Source: Palaemon carinicauda (taxonomy: Eukaryota; Arthropoda; Malacostraca; Decapoda; Palaemonidae). Taken from it: DNA of 64,000 bases. The stretch is taken from contig NC_090766.1 in assembly GCF_036898095.1 (NCBI RefSeq), positions 32,224,327-32,288,326 of the forward strand, read 5' to 3'. The position numbers and the translations under genes are program-made. Position 1 is the first letter of the stretch, and each line of letters begins with the position of its first letter. The notes beneath the pieces are model-generated. The model saw only the letters and a program-made list of their open reading frames with translations, was not told the origin of the DNA and did no database searches. This document shows, piece by piece, positions 52,805 through 63,320 of this stretch.

Positions 52805-53730
52805 GTACTCTTAACCTCCTGAGACCAGGGCGGGGCTGCACTGGTCTTAGAAGGTTTTTGAGTACCAACCTTTGCCCTCTCAAGGAGGGATCTCTGGGTC
52901 GGAAAATCCATTAAGAGCCCTCATTAGAGTCAGAACTTGCCAAAACGCATGTTCTGATTCTTGCTGGTCTCCTCCTGCTGTAAGACTTGCAGCAAAGTCT
53001 CCTTCTATCCCCGAAGGCTCTTCTTGGGGAGAGTCACAGACATTCCCTGAGTGGCTAGTTGGCTCCATCCTAGTCCTAGTAGAGAACTTAGGCAATGTTT
53101 TGGAGTCTTTAGATTCCTTCCTGGGAAGGATATAAGACTCTAACATTGACGAGGGTGGCATGTTCCTTCCAATCCCCGACTGAGAAGACCCCTCAGCGCG
53201 AAGAGAGGCTTCCTCCATTGGTGCGATGGGGGAAAGTCTCTCCTCGCGTGATTCCCTTGGGGACGGGAAATCTTCGTCTGAAAGGGAAGGAGAGGCAGTC
53301 TAAGAAATAGAAAGAACCTGCCTCGACGGACTGTGTGGAGTCAGTTTCGCCCTTGGGGAAGTGACCGCGTCAGGAACTCCTCTTTTTCTCTTCAAAGGGG
53401 TAGAAGAAGCCATGGTTCTGTGTCCCACTTCAGAGAAGACAGGCTTGAAAGCCTGAGTTACGGCTCTGATCAGGACACCGAACCAGGACTGTTGGCTGAC
53501 AGACGAGCTGTCAGACATACCCTTTGAAGGGACAGGGATTGAAGGATCCTTTGGAGGAATCACTATCATTGGTGGGTTCGCCGGTGGTAGCTTTGGGATC
53601 CTGGACCCCTCTGGATGTTTCCCTTCTCTCACAATGCGCGGTGGTATGCACTTGCGGGGAGGGAAATGAGGCGATGGCGACCTTGCCGGACGTCGTTCAG
53701 TAGTCTCGCGCGAGGGAGAGTGAGAGTGTC

Positions 53731-53820
53731 GGGGCGGGAGAGTGTCGGGGCGGGAGAGTGTCGGGGCGGGAGAGTGTCGGGGCGGGAGAGTGTCGGGGCG
53801 GGAGAGTGTCGGGGCGCGAG
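53731..53820. repeat. 16-bp minisatellite in Gag of DIRS copy E
   Basis: Five to six units of 'gagagtgtcggggcgg'. On the minus strand it encodes Pro/Arg/Thr/Leu/Ser runs (TLSRPDTLPP). Confidence 0.92.
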
Positions 53821-53834
53821 GGAGAATATTCACG

Positions 53835-54150
53835 CAGGCGCGCAGGATCATCACGTTCGTGCGCGGGCGCGCAGGATCATCCCGTTCGTGCAGGATCATC
53901 ACGTTCGTGCGCGGGCGCGCAGGATCATCACGTTCGTGCGCGGGCGCGCAGGATCATCACGTTCGTGCGCGGGCGCGCAGGATCATCACGTTCGTGCGCG
54001 GGCGGGCAGGATCATCACGTTTGTGCGCGGGCGCGCAGGATCATCACGTTCGTGCGCGGGCGCGCAGGATCATCACGTTCGTGCGCGGGCGCTCAGGATC
54101 ATCACGTTCGTGCGCGGGCACGCAGGATCATCACGTTCGTGCGGGAGAGT
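53835..54150. repeat. 29-bp minisatellite in Gag of DIRS copy E
   Basis: About ten units of 'aggatcatcacgttcgtgcg' plus 'cgggcgcgc'. As 29 is not a multiple of three, every reading frame cycles through all three phases of the unit; the plus strand stays open in all three frames, while the minus (Gag) strand meets TGATGA in one phase. Confidence 0.93.
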
Positions 54151-55995
54151 GTTCGCGCGTGTCTGTGCCGGCTATAGGGTGCGCACGCAGGAGAAAGTTC
54201 CCTAGTGCGCAGTTGAATCATGTGAGGCGCGGGAGAATGTTGGCGCGCATCCCTTGGAAAGGATGGGCGAGTGTGCGCAGGGCGTGTGCGCGTATCTTTG
54301 TGGATGTGAGCAGGAGAAAGCTCGCGCATCGGTACTGGTTGGTGCGTGGGAGAAGGTAGCATTGCTGAATTCCCGGAAGTACTATCTGTTGACAGTTGGC
54401 GCGTAGGTTTTACCTGGAGCGTAGGATAATGTGCAGCATGGTGCGCAGGAGAGTTAGATGTTGGGCATGTATGTGCGTGGGCAGGAGAATGTTGGTGCGC
54501 GGGAGAGCGCCATTGCGCAGGAAGTTGATGGCGCGCAGGTGGTTTTCGTGCAGGTGAGTGTTGGCGCATAAGCGCTGTTTGCACAGGGCGCGCAGGAGAA
54601 CGTGGGCGCATATGCGCATGAGGGCGTGCATAGCGCGTGATGGAGCTAAGCTCCTGTTGGAGCGTATGCGTGTGTTGGCGCGTACGCTCTTGATGCCCTG
54701 TGTTAGGGTATAGTGATGGGGCCTGATGAGGTACTAAAGAGCGCTCGTCAGGTCTCGTGGCGGGTAGCGCTGTTGGAGCATATGTGCGTGTTGGCGCGTA
54801 CGCTCTTGATGCCCTGTGTTAGGGTTTAGTGATGTGGCCTGACGAGCTACTAAAGAGTGCTCGTCAGGTCTTGTGGACCCGTAACGTGAATATTGTAGGC
54901 GCGCAACAGCGTGCTTGGGTGGAGCCTTTTTAGGCCCATATAGAAATGGCGACGGCAGGTCGGCAGGTCTGTCGGGTGGAAGGTCTACGTGTCCTTAAAA
55001 TAGGACGACCTTCCACTGAAGGAGATCGCGAACGATCTGTAGAAAGGTCCAGGACCAATGCAGGAGCAGTGATGGATGATTGGTCTAGAGGTTCCTCTGC
55101 GGTGGACTGCATCAAAGATGTTGAACCAAATAGGCGCCTCCTCACCACAGGTGAAGGATGGCCTCTATGGCGAAGAGGAAGGTGAGCCTTCCGATGAATG
55201 TGCCCTCTGGGGGCCGTTGGATCAGCAAGCTGACCTCCTGCAGTACTCCGAAGAGGAGTCTCTGTAAGTGAACTCCCTCGAGAGAGAGAAACACTAGCAG
55301 GAGAGACTGACGATGGACTTAGTTTCTCTCTCGTAGGTTGAACACGAACGGGAGAAACTAAGCCGTCAGCTACCGTAGAGTTTGGAGTGGAAGAGGTGAT
55401 GGGAGATACCACATTGGATACCTCTGACATCACAATGTTGACAAGAGACAGAGGATCAACCTCTGACGGTGACGACGATTGCTTGACAGCGGCACCCAAT
55501 CAGATGTAGTTAAGCAAAACCTCCTTGGAGAGCGAACCCGTAAGCTCCAAGGAGGACCAAGGCTGAAAAAGGGAGGTTAGTGACATATCCTTCCCCGGGG
55601 GGGATGTGGAGCTGCTTCGCTAGGGGAAGCGACATCATCTCTCGAGCCCCGAGGTTGGTCTACGCTACCACTCGACGTCTCTCGAAAGAGACCGACCGAG
55701 TGGGAGCTTCGAAGGAGGTTTGGGCAACGGAAGAAGAGTTTTTCTCCTTTCGACGCAACCTTCGAAGGAGAAATATCCCGTTTGAACTTTTTCTTCCGTC
55801 GTGGCGAAAACCTCTCCCACTGGGAGGCAGACCACTCCCTACACTCACTACACTTGTTGTTGCTATCACACCGTTGGCCCCTACAAGGACAAAGGGTGTG
55901 AGGATCAGTCTCGAATGCCGACATGAATGTCCCATAGGGGCGGTCAGGAATCCTGGGGCAGGTACGCATGATCGCAGAGGCCAACTTCACATATA

Positions 55996-57944
55996 CAGGT
56001 ATTGCTCGACTTACGACCGAGATAGGGACCGAGAGATGAGTCGTAAGTCGAGTTGGCTGTATGTCGAACTACAAAAGTGAAGTTTCCGTAGATTTATTTT
56101 GATACGTTATGATTCGACAATCATCTGGATCATATTTTGTCAATATTTTCTTACTGTATCATTATTCCATTTTCTTGTTTCATAGGATATCATATGCTCT
56201 ATAAATGCATTATTGTATTCTATTCATCAATTTTGGAAGCATTTTACAATGGAGTACTGAAAATTTTGTTTACCTTTGGTTATGATCAGCTGATCTGAAA
56301 ATGCCGCTACCTACCGTATCAAAATATGGCGTACATACGTATGGCATATTTTTTTTATCATTGTTTAACTTATTAGAAATACCTTCATGATGAATATTAC
56401 ATCAACGCCAATATGTTACAGGAAATCAGTTTCCATACAGTTCGTCTAATCATTAGGTATAATGCGAAATCGTTGTAGCTCTTTCTGTGTGTGTATGTGC
56501 TCGCTCTTGCAATCGCATACGGGTAGTTCATTTTTAAAGCTTCATACAGTATTGTAGTTCAATATTAAGCCTTTATATTTCATTAGACATTACTGTGTTT
56601 AATTGTGGTTTATTAAAGAACGTTTATATTTTATTTTTCAATTTCTTGAGCATATCAATAATCAACAAATACTTTTAATTTACTTTCGGTTGGTATCAGC
56701 TGATCTCAAGGTCACGCTGCCGTATTACTATTATGAGCACATACATATAGTGCGAATAACACTGATTTATATAATTTTCTTGACATTCGAAATTTTTTCA
56801 TAATACATATTACATCAGCGCCAATATGTTATAGGGTATCACATTTTCCATACAGTTCATTTATAGACATTATTATTTATAAAATGAATACAGTACGCTC
56901 ACTCTCTCTCTCTCTATCTATCTCTCTCTCTCTCTGCATTTTGCTTTTAACTCAGTTGTATCTTCATATTTTTTTTGAAAATTATTAAAAAATTCTATGT
57001 ACAGTATCATTATTCGATGTTTCAATTATGGGAATAGTAACGCATCGGAAGGAAATCACTTGATTTGCCTCTCGCCTTCCGCCAGAAATATGACGTCATC
57101 AGACTTTTTTTTCTTAAATTTACGGTAAGTTGTACTAATCTTATAACTAATGATACAGACCACTAAAACACTTGATATCGTTACTGGGTGTTTCGACGAT
57201 GGGAATGCTGTAATAAGATTACTCGGTATCAATGAAAGGAAATCATTCGGTTTGTCAGCGCACTTCCGCCAGACACATGACGTCACAAGTCATGTGACGT
57301 ACAGTAGTCTCTACGAAGAATGACTTGCAAAATATGTAAAATTCATTTTCTTCGTTTCTCGCAAGAAATTAAAAGAAAATAATAACTTAACAAACAAAAG
57401 TATTTTATTTTTATAATGTAAAAGGAAATATATTATTTTTCAAGAAAATATTTGCCCTAATAGTATATTTTCTTTAGATAAACATCGATCCATTATCAGA
57501 GATTAAAAAAAGTAGCGTACAGTCAAATTTACGCTACGTAGTACTCATGACAACCGATACAGACCCTCAAAATACTTTGTATCGTTATTTAATATTTCGA
57601 TAATGGAAATACTAATATTAATCGTTAGCCTATTGGAAGGAAATCACTGTATTGCCCGGAAGCTTTCCGCCAGTGATGTGACGTCACTGGACATAATATG
57701 AACTCGACAAATATTAAAACTTTTCTTAATGTATTTTTAACTGAAAATAAATACTGAATATTAACAATAAAAGAAAATAATAATTTACCAAGATAAATCA
57801 GTTTATATGTATACAAGAAAATAGATTATTTTCAAGGAAATATTCGTCCTATTTCCGATAAACTTGTGACGTCATCACCCTGAAAAAATGGTCGTAAAGT
57901 CGAATAGTCATATGTCGTATAGGTTGTAAGTCGAGCAATACCTG
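55996..57944. mobile_element. Non-autonomous TIR transposon (Tc1/mariner-pogo type) with TA target duplication
   Basis: Ends 'caggtattgctcgacttac' (55996) and the inverse 'gtaagtcgagcaatacctg' (57944), each flanked by TA. Inside, next to the left end, 'cgtaagtcgag' recurs in inverted form (about 56040), so the terminus itself can fold. The 1.9-kb interior is AT-rich and non-coding and contains a repeated module, 'ggaaatcact...ttccgccag...tgacgtca' (about 57040-57110, 57230-57290, 57635-57690). It separates the Gag start of DIRS copy E from its 5' repeat. Confidence 0.85.
56884..56938. repeat. (CT)n microsatellite
   Basis: 'ctctctctctctatctatctctctctctctctc' type tract inside the TIR transposon. 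Confidence 0.9.
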
Positions 57945-58039
57945 TACATAACTAGAAAAAGAAAAGAACGAAAGCAATTAAATGGCTGCCAATATGACGG
58001 CGAGGATGAGAGCGGACACGTCTGACCACCATCCAAGCC

Positions 58040-58230
58040 GAGAGCAAAAAGAGAGCTCAAGCACAGGTGTGTGAGAGGGGAGGGGGTAGCAAGCTACCCT
58101 CCCCTACCACCGCTAACTAGCGGTGTGGGTAGTAAACCCTAGTTAAAAATTAATGGCTCGTCATTTCAGCTACGCCGGAAGTAATACCCCTATTAAATAT
58201 CGTGGTTTGTATTCTAGGTACGGAACAAAT
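58040..58230 (-). repeat. 5' inverted terminal repeat of DIRS copy E
   Basis: Inverse of 47122-47280; it ends with the family 5' end 'atttgttccgta' (reverse complement of 58219-58230). Confidence 0.88.
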
Positions 58231-58589
58231 GAATTTTTGTATGTAAATTTCCTTACTTCACTTACACAGAAACTAAACTAAGATTATGTTTTCTTATCTG
58301 TCTACGATTGAAGAAGCCGACTTGAAAATAGACCGAGACCTGGAAGACTGTAATAACAAGTAGAATAGTTAGTAAGATGTAGTAAACATGGAATTATAAG
58401 GACGAAGAGCCACATGAAGGCACCAAAATCATATAAAAAAGGACACCAAGGAAAACCGAGAACTGTTGGTGTTTAGGCGCAAAATGCACAAGAGAAAGGA
58501 CAAGGCAGAAACGAAATTGTATGTTCAGCTGCAAAAAATGAAAAAGCAGATATAAAAGTATGCATCATGATGATGAAAATTTGAAACAA
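58231..58589. other. TMEM165 intron, nothing recognised
   Basis: AT-rich sequence between DIRS copy E and the dispersed repeats. Confidence 0.4.
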
Positions 58590-58920
58590 TACAGTTTCTA
58601 TTATTATTACTACTTGCTAAGCTATAACCCTAGTTGGAAAAGCAGAATGCTATAAGCCCAGGGGCCCCAACAGGGAAAATAACCCAGGGAGGAAAGGAAA
58701 CAAGAAAAAATAAAACATTTTAAGAACAGTAACATTAAAATATTTCCTTTATAAACTATAAAAACTTATATAGAATAGTGTGCCCGAGTGTACCCTCAAG
58801 CAAAAGAACTTTAACCCAAGACAGTGAAAGACCATGGTACAGAGGCTATGGCACTACCCAAGCTCCAGATGCTATAGTTCCCAAAACAGAAAAAACAGAA
58901 TGTTTGTAGGTTACTGATCT
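58590..58920 (+). repeat. Dispersed decapod-type repeat, long version
   Basis: (ATT)n start, 'gctaagctataaccctagtt', 'cagaatgctataagccc', 'ggggccccaacaggg', followed by the extended body 'gagtgtaccctcaagcaaaa' and 'ggctatggcactacccaagc'. The longest copy in the window. Confidence 0.85.
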
Positions 58921-58924
58921 AAAT

Positions 58925-59062
58925 TATCATTATTACTGGGTAAGCTACAACCCAGGCTGGAAAAGCCGGATGCTATAATCCCAACGGCTTCAATAAGGAA
59001 AGGAAATAAGGAAACAGATAGAATAGTATGTCTGAGTGTACTCTGAAGCAAGAGAACTAATC
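58925..59062 (+). repeat. Dispersed decapod-type repeat, internally deleted copy
   Basis: Directly follows the previous copy: 'gtaagctacaacccaggctg', 'cggatgctataatccc', then jumps to 'gtactctgaagcaagagaac'. Confidence 0.8.
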
Positions 59063-59370
59063 ATTCCTAAAAAAAAAGTGCTGGTGAGGAATAAACCAAG
59101 AAGGAAGACTTGTTTTACATTAACAGGTGGTTCTAAATTGGGCTAACATCACGCTTTACAGATCTGGGAACCATCTCACATATAAAACAAGGGTTTTACA
59201 CCTTGTAGAGAGCATGCACACTTTTAAATCTCCCATTTTACATCTATAAGTACGTTGCTAAACCACCTTTACTATGGCGTTAACAGCACAAGGAAAGTTG
59301 ATCAAATTGTTTCATATATTTAACAGAATATTTTCAAGTGTTAAACCCGAGAGAGAAGACAAAAACTCAC

Positions 59371-59406
59371 CACAACTTCAGGAGTTTCTTTTGATTCCTC
59401 TTCAGA
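59371..59406 (-). CDS. TMEM165: Candidate TMEM165 36-bp microexon
   Basis: The acceptor 'accactttttgtag' ends at 59407 and the donor 'gtg|gtgagttt' follows 59371. The 36 bp encode SEEESKETPEVV in phase 0. Same length and phase as the microexon at 38525-38560, and the Glu-rich content fits the acidic linker before the second half of TMEM165 (human has EGQEELEEVQAELKKKDEEF in this part). The next exons upstream in the message, including the first EΦGD motif and N-terminus, must lie right of 64000. Confidence 0.6.
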
Positions 59407-60403
59407 CTACAAAAAGTGGTAAATTACAGTTGGTTGCATTATCATGAGACAGACCTGCTTTCCAATAGCAAATTTTACATTAAATGATCACAAAACTATA
59501 TATAATGATATGCATAAGTGATGGAATATCGTATTGAAAACCACAAATAAAAGACAATATGATACTGCCTAGACAAAACCCATCTAGTCTGTATTTATAT
59601 AAAAAGTACACTTTTGGTAGTCTCCCAATATTTTTCTTAATAATCTATAGCATGAGAACTATTAGTATGACGGATAACAAAACCCCAACACTTAATTTTG
59701 AGCAAGAAATCATATGCACTGAGGTAACATCACATGGGTCAGGTGAACCGAGATCCATTTGTTTGAGAACCCTTTGTAAAAAAGATATGAAAATCTATCA
59801 AGAACAGACTCAAAAATAATCTTAATCACAACCAGAAAAAGTTGGCCTTCCATTAAGATATAATTTATTACTGTAAGTTCTATCAGTTCTTCGGAAAAAA
59901 TGTTATAGAACTTGTCATGAATAATTCAAGAGGATATTTCAACTAGAATATATTGTGCATTTGTAAAAATGATATCCATATGAATTATAACACTGGCTCA
60001 GTTTTAAATGAATGTGGTCGAGATGTTAACGTCTAAATTAACATTAAAATATTTGATGTCCACACATTTTCTGGTAGTTGATGATCCCATTTTCGCCCTG
60101 CTAAATTATCATACAAAAGGTTCCTTATTCAACGTGATAAAATATTTCAATGAACGAGGATACAGACTTCATTTCAACAAACTATCCCTCTTGAAGTAGA
60201 TACCCAGCTTTAACCCATGACATTGAAATATGTCAAAGATAATGGTTGATTTTCTAAATAACCTGATTTACACCAATAACTATTCTCACAAGTGCGATGG
60301 TAAAAACGATTTAATAACTACTATAAACACTGAAAATATACTAGAAAACTTGAGGATTTGTTCTAATCTTTGGTCCTAACTTGAGGCACATGTAATATCG
60401 TTA
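59407..60403. other. TMEM165 intron, AT-rich
   Basis: Small plus-strand frames at 59559-59819 and 60008-60199 have no splice or family support. Confidence 0.4.
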
Positions 60404-60485
60404 CTGTATTATTATTACTAGCTAAGCTACAACCCTAGCTGGAAAAGCAGGATGCTACAAGCCCAAGGGCTCCAACATGAACATA
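60404..60485 (+). repeat. Dispersed decapod-type repeat, short copy
   Basis: 'attattattactagctaag', 'gctggaaaagcaggatgcta', 'cccaagggctccaacatg'. Confidence 0.85.
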
Positions 60486-61037
60486 GATAATGACAATAAC
60501 AAATCAGCAAACTTGTGACTTTGTATAGGCTTAAAAGACAAGTTAGAATGATTGTTTTAACAATATTCCATCTCCTATGATTGAACCAAGCTTCGATGTA
60601 ATTTTTGAAGGTGCAGAAACTTTGCTGTAGAATACAGGGTACTTGGCGCAAGTTAAAATACTGCAAAAAAAAAAAAAACTTATGGCATTGAGAAACTTTC
60701 AAAACTCAAATATATGAAAATTAGTGTAAACTATAAATGTTCTTGGCTACCATGTGAAGATGTGTGGCAGGTACATAATGGAAAATAATTCACAACACAG
60801 ATATTGGATATCAAGATGCACTATGCATCCTACCAAAGGTATGAAATTTATCATATAATTTTACAAAAACTGTAAATTTATTCCAATAGATTATAATATT
60901 CAAAACAAATCCTTTACTTTTTTGTAATTTTTACATACTAGGACATCAGTACATAGAAAGGTTTTTAATCTTTCAAGGTGTGTGTTTCAAGATAATTTCT
61001 AACCAGGTTACAAAACTTTTTCTTAAATTTCAACTTA
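60486..61037. other. TMEM165 intron, nothing recognised
   Basis: AT-rich stretch without a recognised feature. Confidence 0.4.
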
Positions 61038-61424
61038 TTGCCTTCGCCAAGATCGAAGATTTTGCAAAAGATATATATTGACCCCGTCCTTGTTTATTCA
61101 ATTGTTTGTGAGCAGCTTTACATAAACATTACATTACTGATTTTGACCAAACTTGGTAGTCATGTTGGGTATGACTCTAGGATGAATCTGTAACATTTTG
61201 GATAAAGTACACCAAAGTGCAATTACCCAGCAGTAATTTGAAAGTAATCATAATGTCAAATGGCAAATATTTTGTTTGTGAACAACATTAAGCAAAAACC
61301 TACCCAACCAATTTAAATGAGATTAAGTTTTTGAAGAAAATACATCCATGTACAAGTATGCAGTGGAATGAAGAGGAAAATACGACTGCTTGGCGTGGCA
61401 AATGCATGCCTCTACTGAGTGCCC
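61038..61424 (+). repeat. Interspersed repeat starting 'ttgccttcgcca' and ending 'ctctactgagtgccc'
   Basis: Contains 'tttgtgagcagctttacata', 'ttttgaccaaacttggtag' and 'gttgggtatgactctaggat', in this order. I associate this pattern from memory with a short interspersed repeat found in very different animals ('...tttgtttgtgagcaggatta...'). Non-coding in this copy. The mobile class is not known to me. Confidence 0.45.
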
Positions 61425-61439
61425 CTCTGGTATACTGTA

Positions 61440-61655
61440 TTTTTGGGGTCAGGCCATGTCGTCCTGATGGAAGGTTTCTTCAAGTAGCTTCCTAGGGTAT
61501 ATTTGACTAGAGTGATATTCCCAGAGAATTTAACTTAAGGTCTCCAGAATTCTAACTCCAGGCGCGAATATCCTTAAAGTTTCCTATAGGATATCGCAGA
61601 ATATCAGGGGACGTATTCTTGACATGCCACATAGCAATCTGCACCCCGCATAACG
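61440..61655. repeat. Dispersed repeat, second copy of the 35180 family
   Basis: 'tgtcgtcctgatggaagg', 'gaatatcaggggacgtattc' and 'gcaatctgcaccccg' occur in the same order and spacing as at 35180-35415. Confidence 0.6.
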
Positions 61656-62109
61656 TTTACGCTTCGAGGGGGAAAAGTGGCAAAATAAAAGAAGCCGTTA
61701 ATAAGGTTCCCTTCCTCCGTTACTGTTTGAGTACTCAGATGGCGCCACAATCGCCGCCATCTTTATTCCTTTTTCTGTGGCGATCTCGCTCGGTGGTTTT
61801 CCCAGTGGTCTCTCGAATTTTGGATTTATTATGCAATCTCCAACATCTTCTGCCTCTGGAAAGTTGAGTATTTGATTCTTATGTTGTATAAATTTAGCTC
61901 TTGCTGTAAAGTAAAAAACTGAATCGAATTAAACTATTTTTTGGCAGAGCTATTGCCTGAACCGGGGGCGTCTTCGGCGCTGTCGTTCGTAATGCATGAG
62001 TTATTTAGTTAGCCAGAACGACTTTCCCAGTATAATAGCTTAAATAAATAAATTTAGCTATTTAGTCTTCATTGCTAGGAATTTATTATATTATGCCGAT
62101 AGTATTCAC

Positions 62110-62390
62110 ATTAGTTTCGGCGAATTAGGTAGCCGATCTTGTTTACGCTAGGCTTCCTAGCCTAGGCATTCTAGTTTACTTTCTTGCATGATATAATAAG
62201 TGTTCCTGGTGTTATTAGAATTAAATGAAGATATTAGGTAATTTATACATGTAAGATACAGTATATTGATTGCATATAAAATTTTCCTCTTCCAAGATAG
62301 TAGATGAGAGAGCTTCGATGAGTTAGGTAGTCGATCTCACTGTCACTAGGCTAATAGCCTAGGGGCTTTAGTATACTTTCATACAATCTC
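62110..62390. repeat. Direct duplication with period of about 195 bp
   Basis: 'ttcggcgaattaggtagccg' (62116) resembles 'ttcgatgagttaggtagtcg' (62312), each followed by 'cactaggct...agcctaggc/ggg' and 'tagt(t/a)tactttc(t)'. Confidence 0.6.
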
Positions 62391-62964
62391 CCCGGTTACC
62401 CTCTGTATAGGGTAATCCCTCCTTCCCTCTGAGTGTAGCCTAAGGCTACAATCCTAGTTAGTCTTGCCTCGAGTTGTCATTCAGGCAAGACTAGGCTAGG
62501 GTTTTTCCTGCCCCTTCCCCTAGCTACAGATGGTAAACTTTGAGTTTAGGTCAGAACCTCAGAGTACTTGTCATGTGCCGGCAGCTGGTCGGCAGGGTGA
62601 ATACATTCCCCTGTCGGGTTTTAGTTGTCGGCACAGGAGGCTTAGCCTCCCTAGAATGCACTTGAAGGGGTCATGTGATTCCCCCGGCTTGGGCTTCTTC
62701 TTGTATGGCCTAGTCACTTAGCATCCCTATTGAACACACAGCTTCGGGATAGCTGTGTCGGCGGGACCAGTTGCCAGCAGAAGATCCGTTTACTATAGTG
62801 TGTTCTTCAGTCCTCCCTTGGACTGCCATTCACATCCTGTGCCCGGCAGGGACCAGCAACGGAGGTGGATGGGTGGAAGTTTGATTATCTTATATTCTCC
62901 CCTTCCATTAGAACCCTCATTCCGGAGGCAGGAAATGAGACAGTGCTCTCACATCATCCTTCAC

Positions 62965-63320
62965 TTCTTGCTTTCTCTCTCTCTCTCTCTGAGCTAGTGC
63001 CGCCAGGTACTAACCTAACTGGCGGCTGCCGGTCACTACCCTAGCCGGCAAGATGCTGGCTAGATTTGTGTGCCGACAGCCAATGATTTGCTGACACAAC
63101 TGACTTAGCCGGTAAGAGCCGGCCGAGTTCTGTCTACCGGCCACCACCCTGTCACATAGAATGCTGACTGGGCTACTGTGCCGACAGCTGGTGACCCGCC
63201 GGTGTACAGTAAGCCGCTGGCAATCCGGAGGGGCCGCCGGCCAATATTCTAGTTAATATTGGGTCAGTCGAACTGTGCCTTAGGTACTAGCCTTGCCGGC
63301 AACATGCTGGCAGCAACTAC
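62965..63320. repeat. GCCGGC-rich degenerate repeat region, with a (CT)n tract
   Basis: A CT tract (62970-62990) is followed by many variants of 'gccggcaagatgctggctag' and 'gtgccgacagc(t)'. GC content is well above the surroundings. No frame is open across it. It probably belongs to one larger mobile element with 61440-62390, but I saw no RT or integrase. Confidence 0.5.

Larger units (their letters stand above)
50759..55969 (-). pseudogene. Gag-like protein of DIRS copy E, interrupted by an LTR element and minisatellites
   Basis: Start at the ATG at 55969-55967: MRTCP, GTFMSAFETDPHTLCPCRG and NNKCSECREWSASQWERF (one Cys of the cluster is missing by a 3-bp deletion compared with copy C). The frame continues at 55499-54930, then through a minisatellite-rich region (54150-53735), 53218-52880 (conserved ESEHAFWQVLTLMRALNG) and, after the LTR element, 51470-50759 with PPPRVQQRRYIEILEEP, ILKRRDAVAERFH and a basic tail (MGGKNPRWSSRGHKR). 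Multiple shifts in addition to the 1.26-kb insertion. Colinear with Gag of copy C. Confidence 0.75.
47076..58230 (-). mobile_element. DIRS-like retrotransposon, copy E (family of C), carrying two younger insertions
   Basis: Left (3') end 'gacaaattcaaagataat' at 47076; right (5') end 'gtacggaacaaat' at 58230. Inverted repeats link 47122-47280 with 58040-58200. The internal complementary region (47330-47429) holds 'caaatttgtcatttgttccg', the joined ends. Order on the minus strand: 5' repeat, TIR transposon (57944-55996), Gag (55969-50759) interrupted by an LTR element (52804-51543), RT, RNase H/methyltransferase-like, recombinase (to 47909). Without the two insertions it is about 7.9 kb, the same as copy C (8.0 kb). 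Sense-oriented in a TMEM165 intron. Confidence 0.92.

Noticed and set aside
53835..54150. Regular 29-bp repeats with a CRISPR-like unit length
   Set aside because: There are no spacers between units, no cas genes, and the repeat lies in a retrotransposon Gag of a eukaryote. It is a minisatellite.
53615..54359. Three overlapping Arg-rich plus-strand frames
   Set aside because: Produced by the 16-bp and 29-bp minisatellites; not supported as genes.
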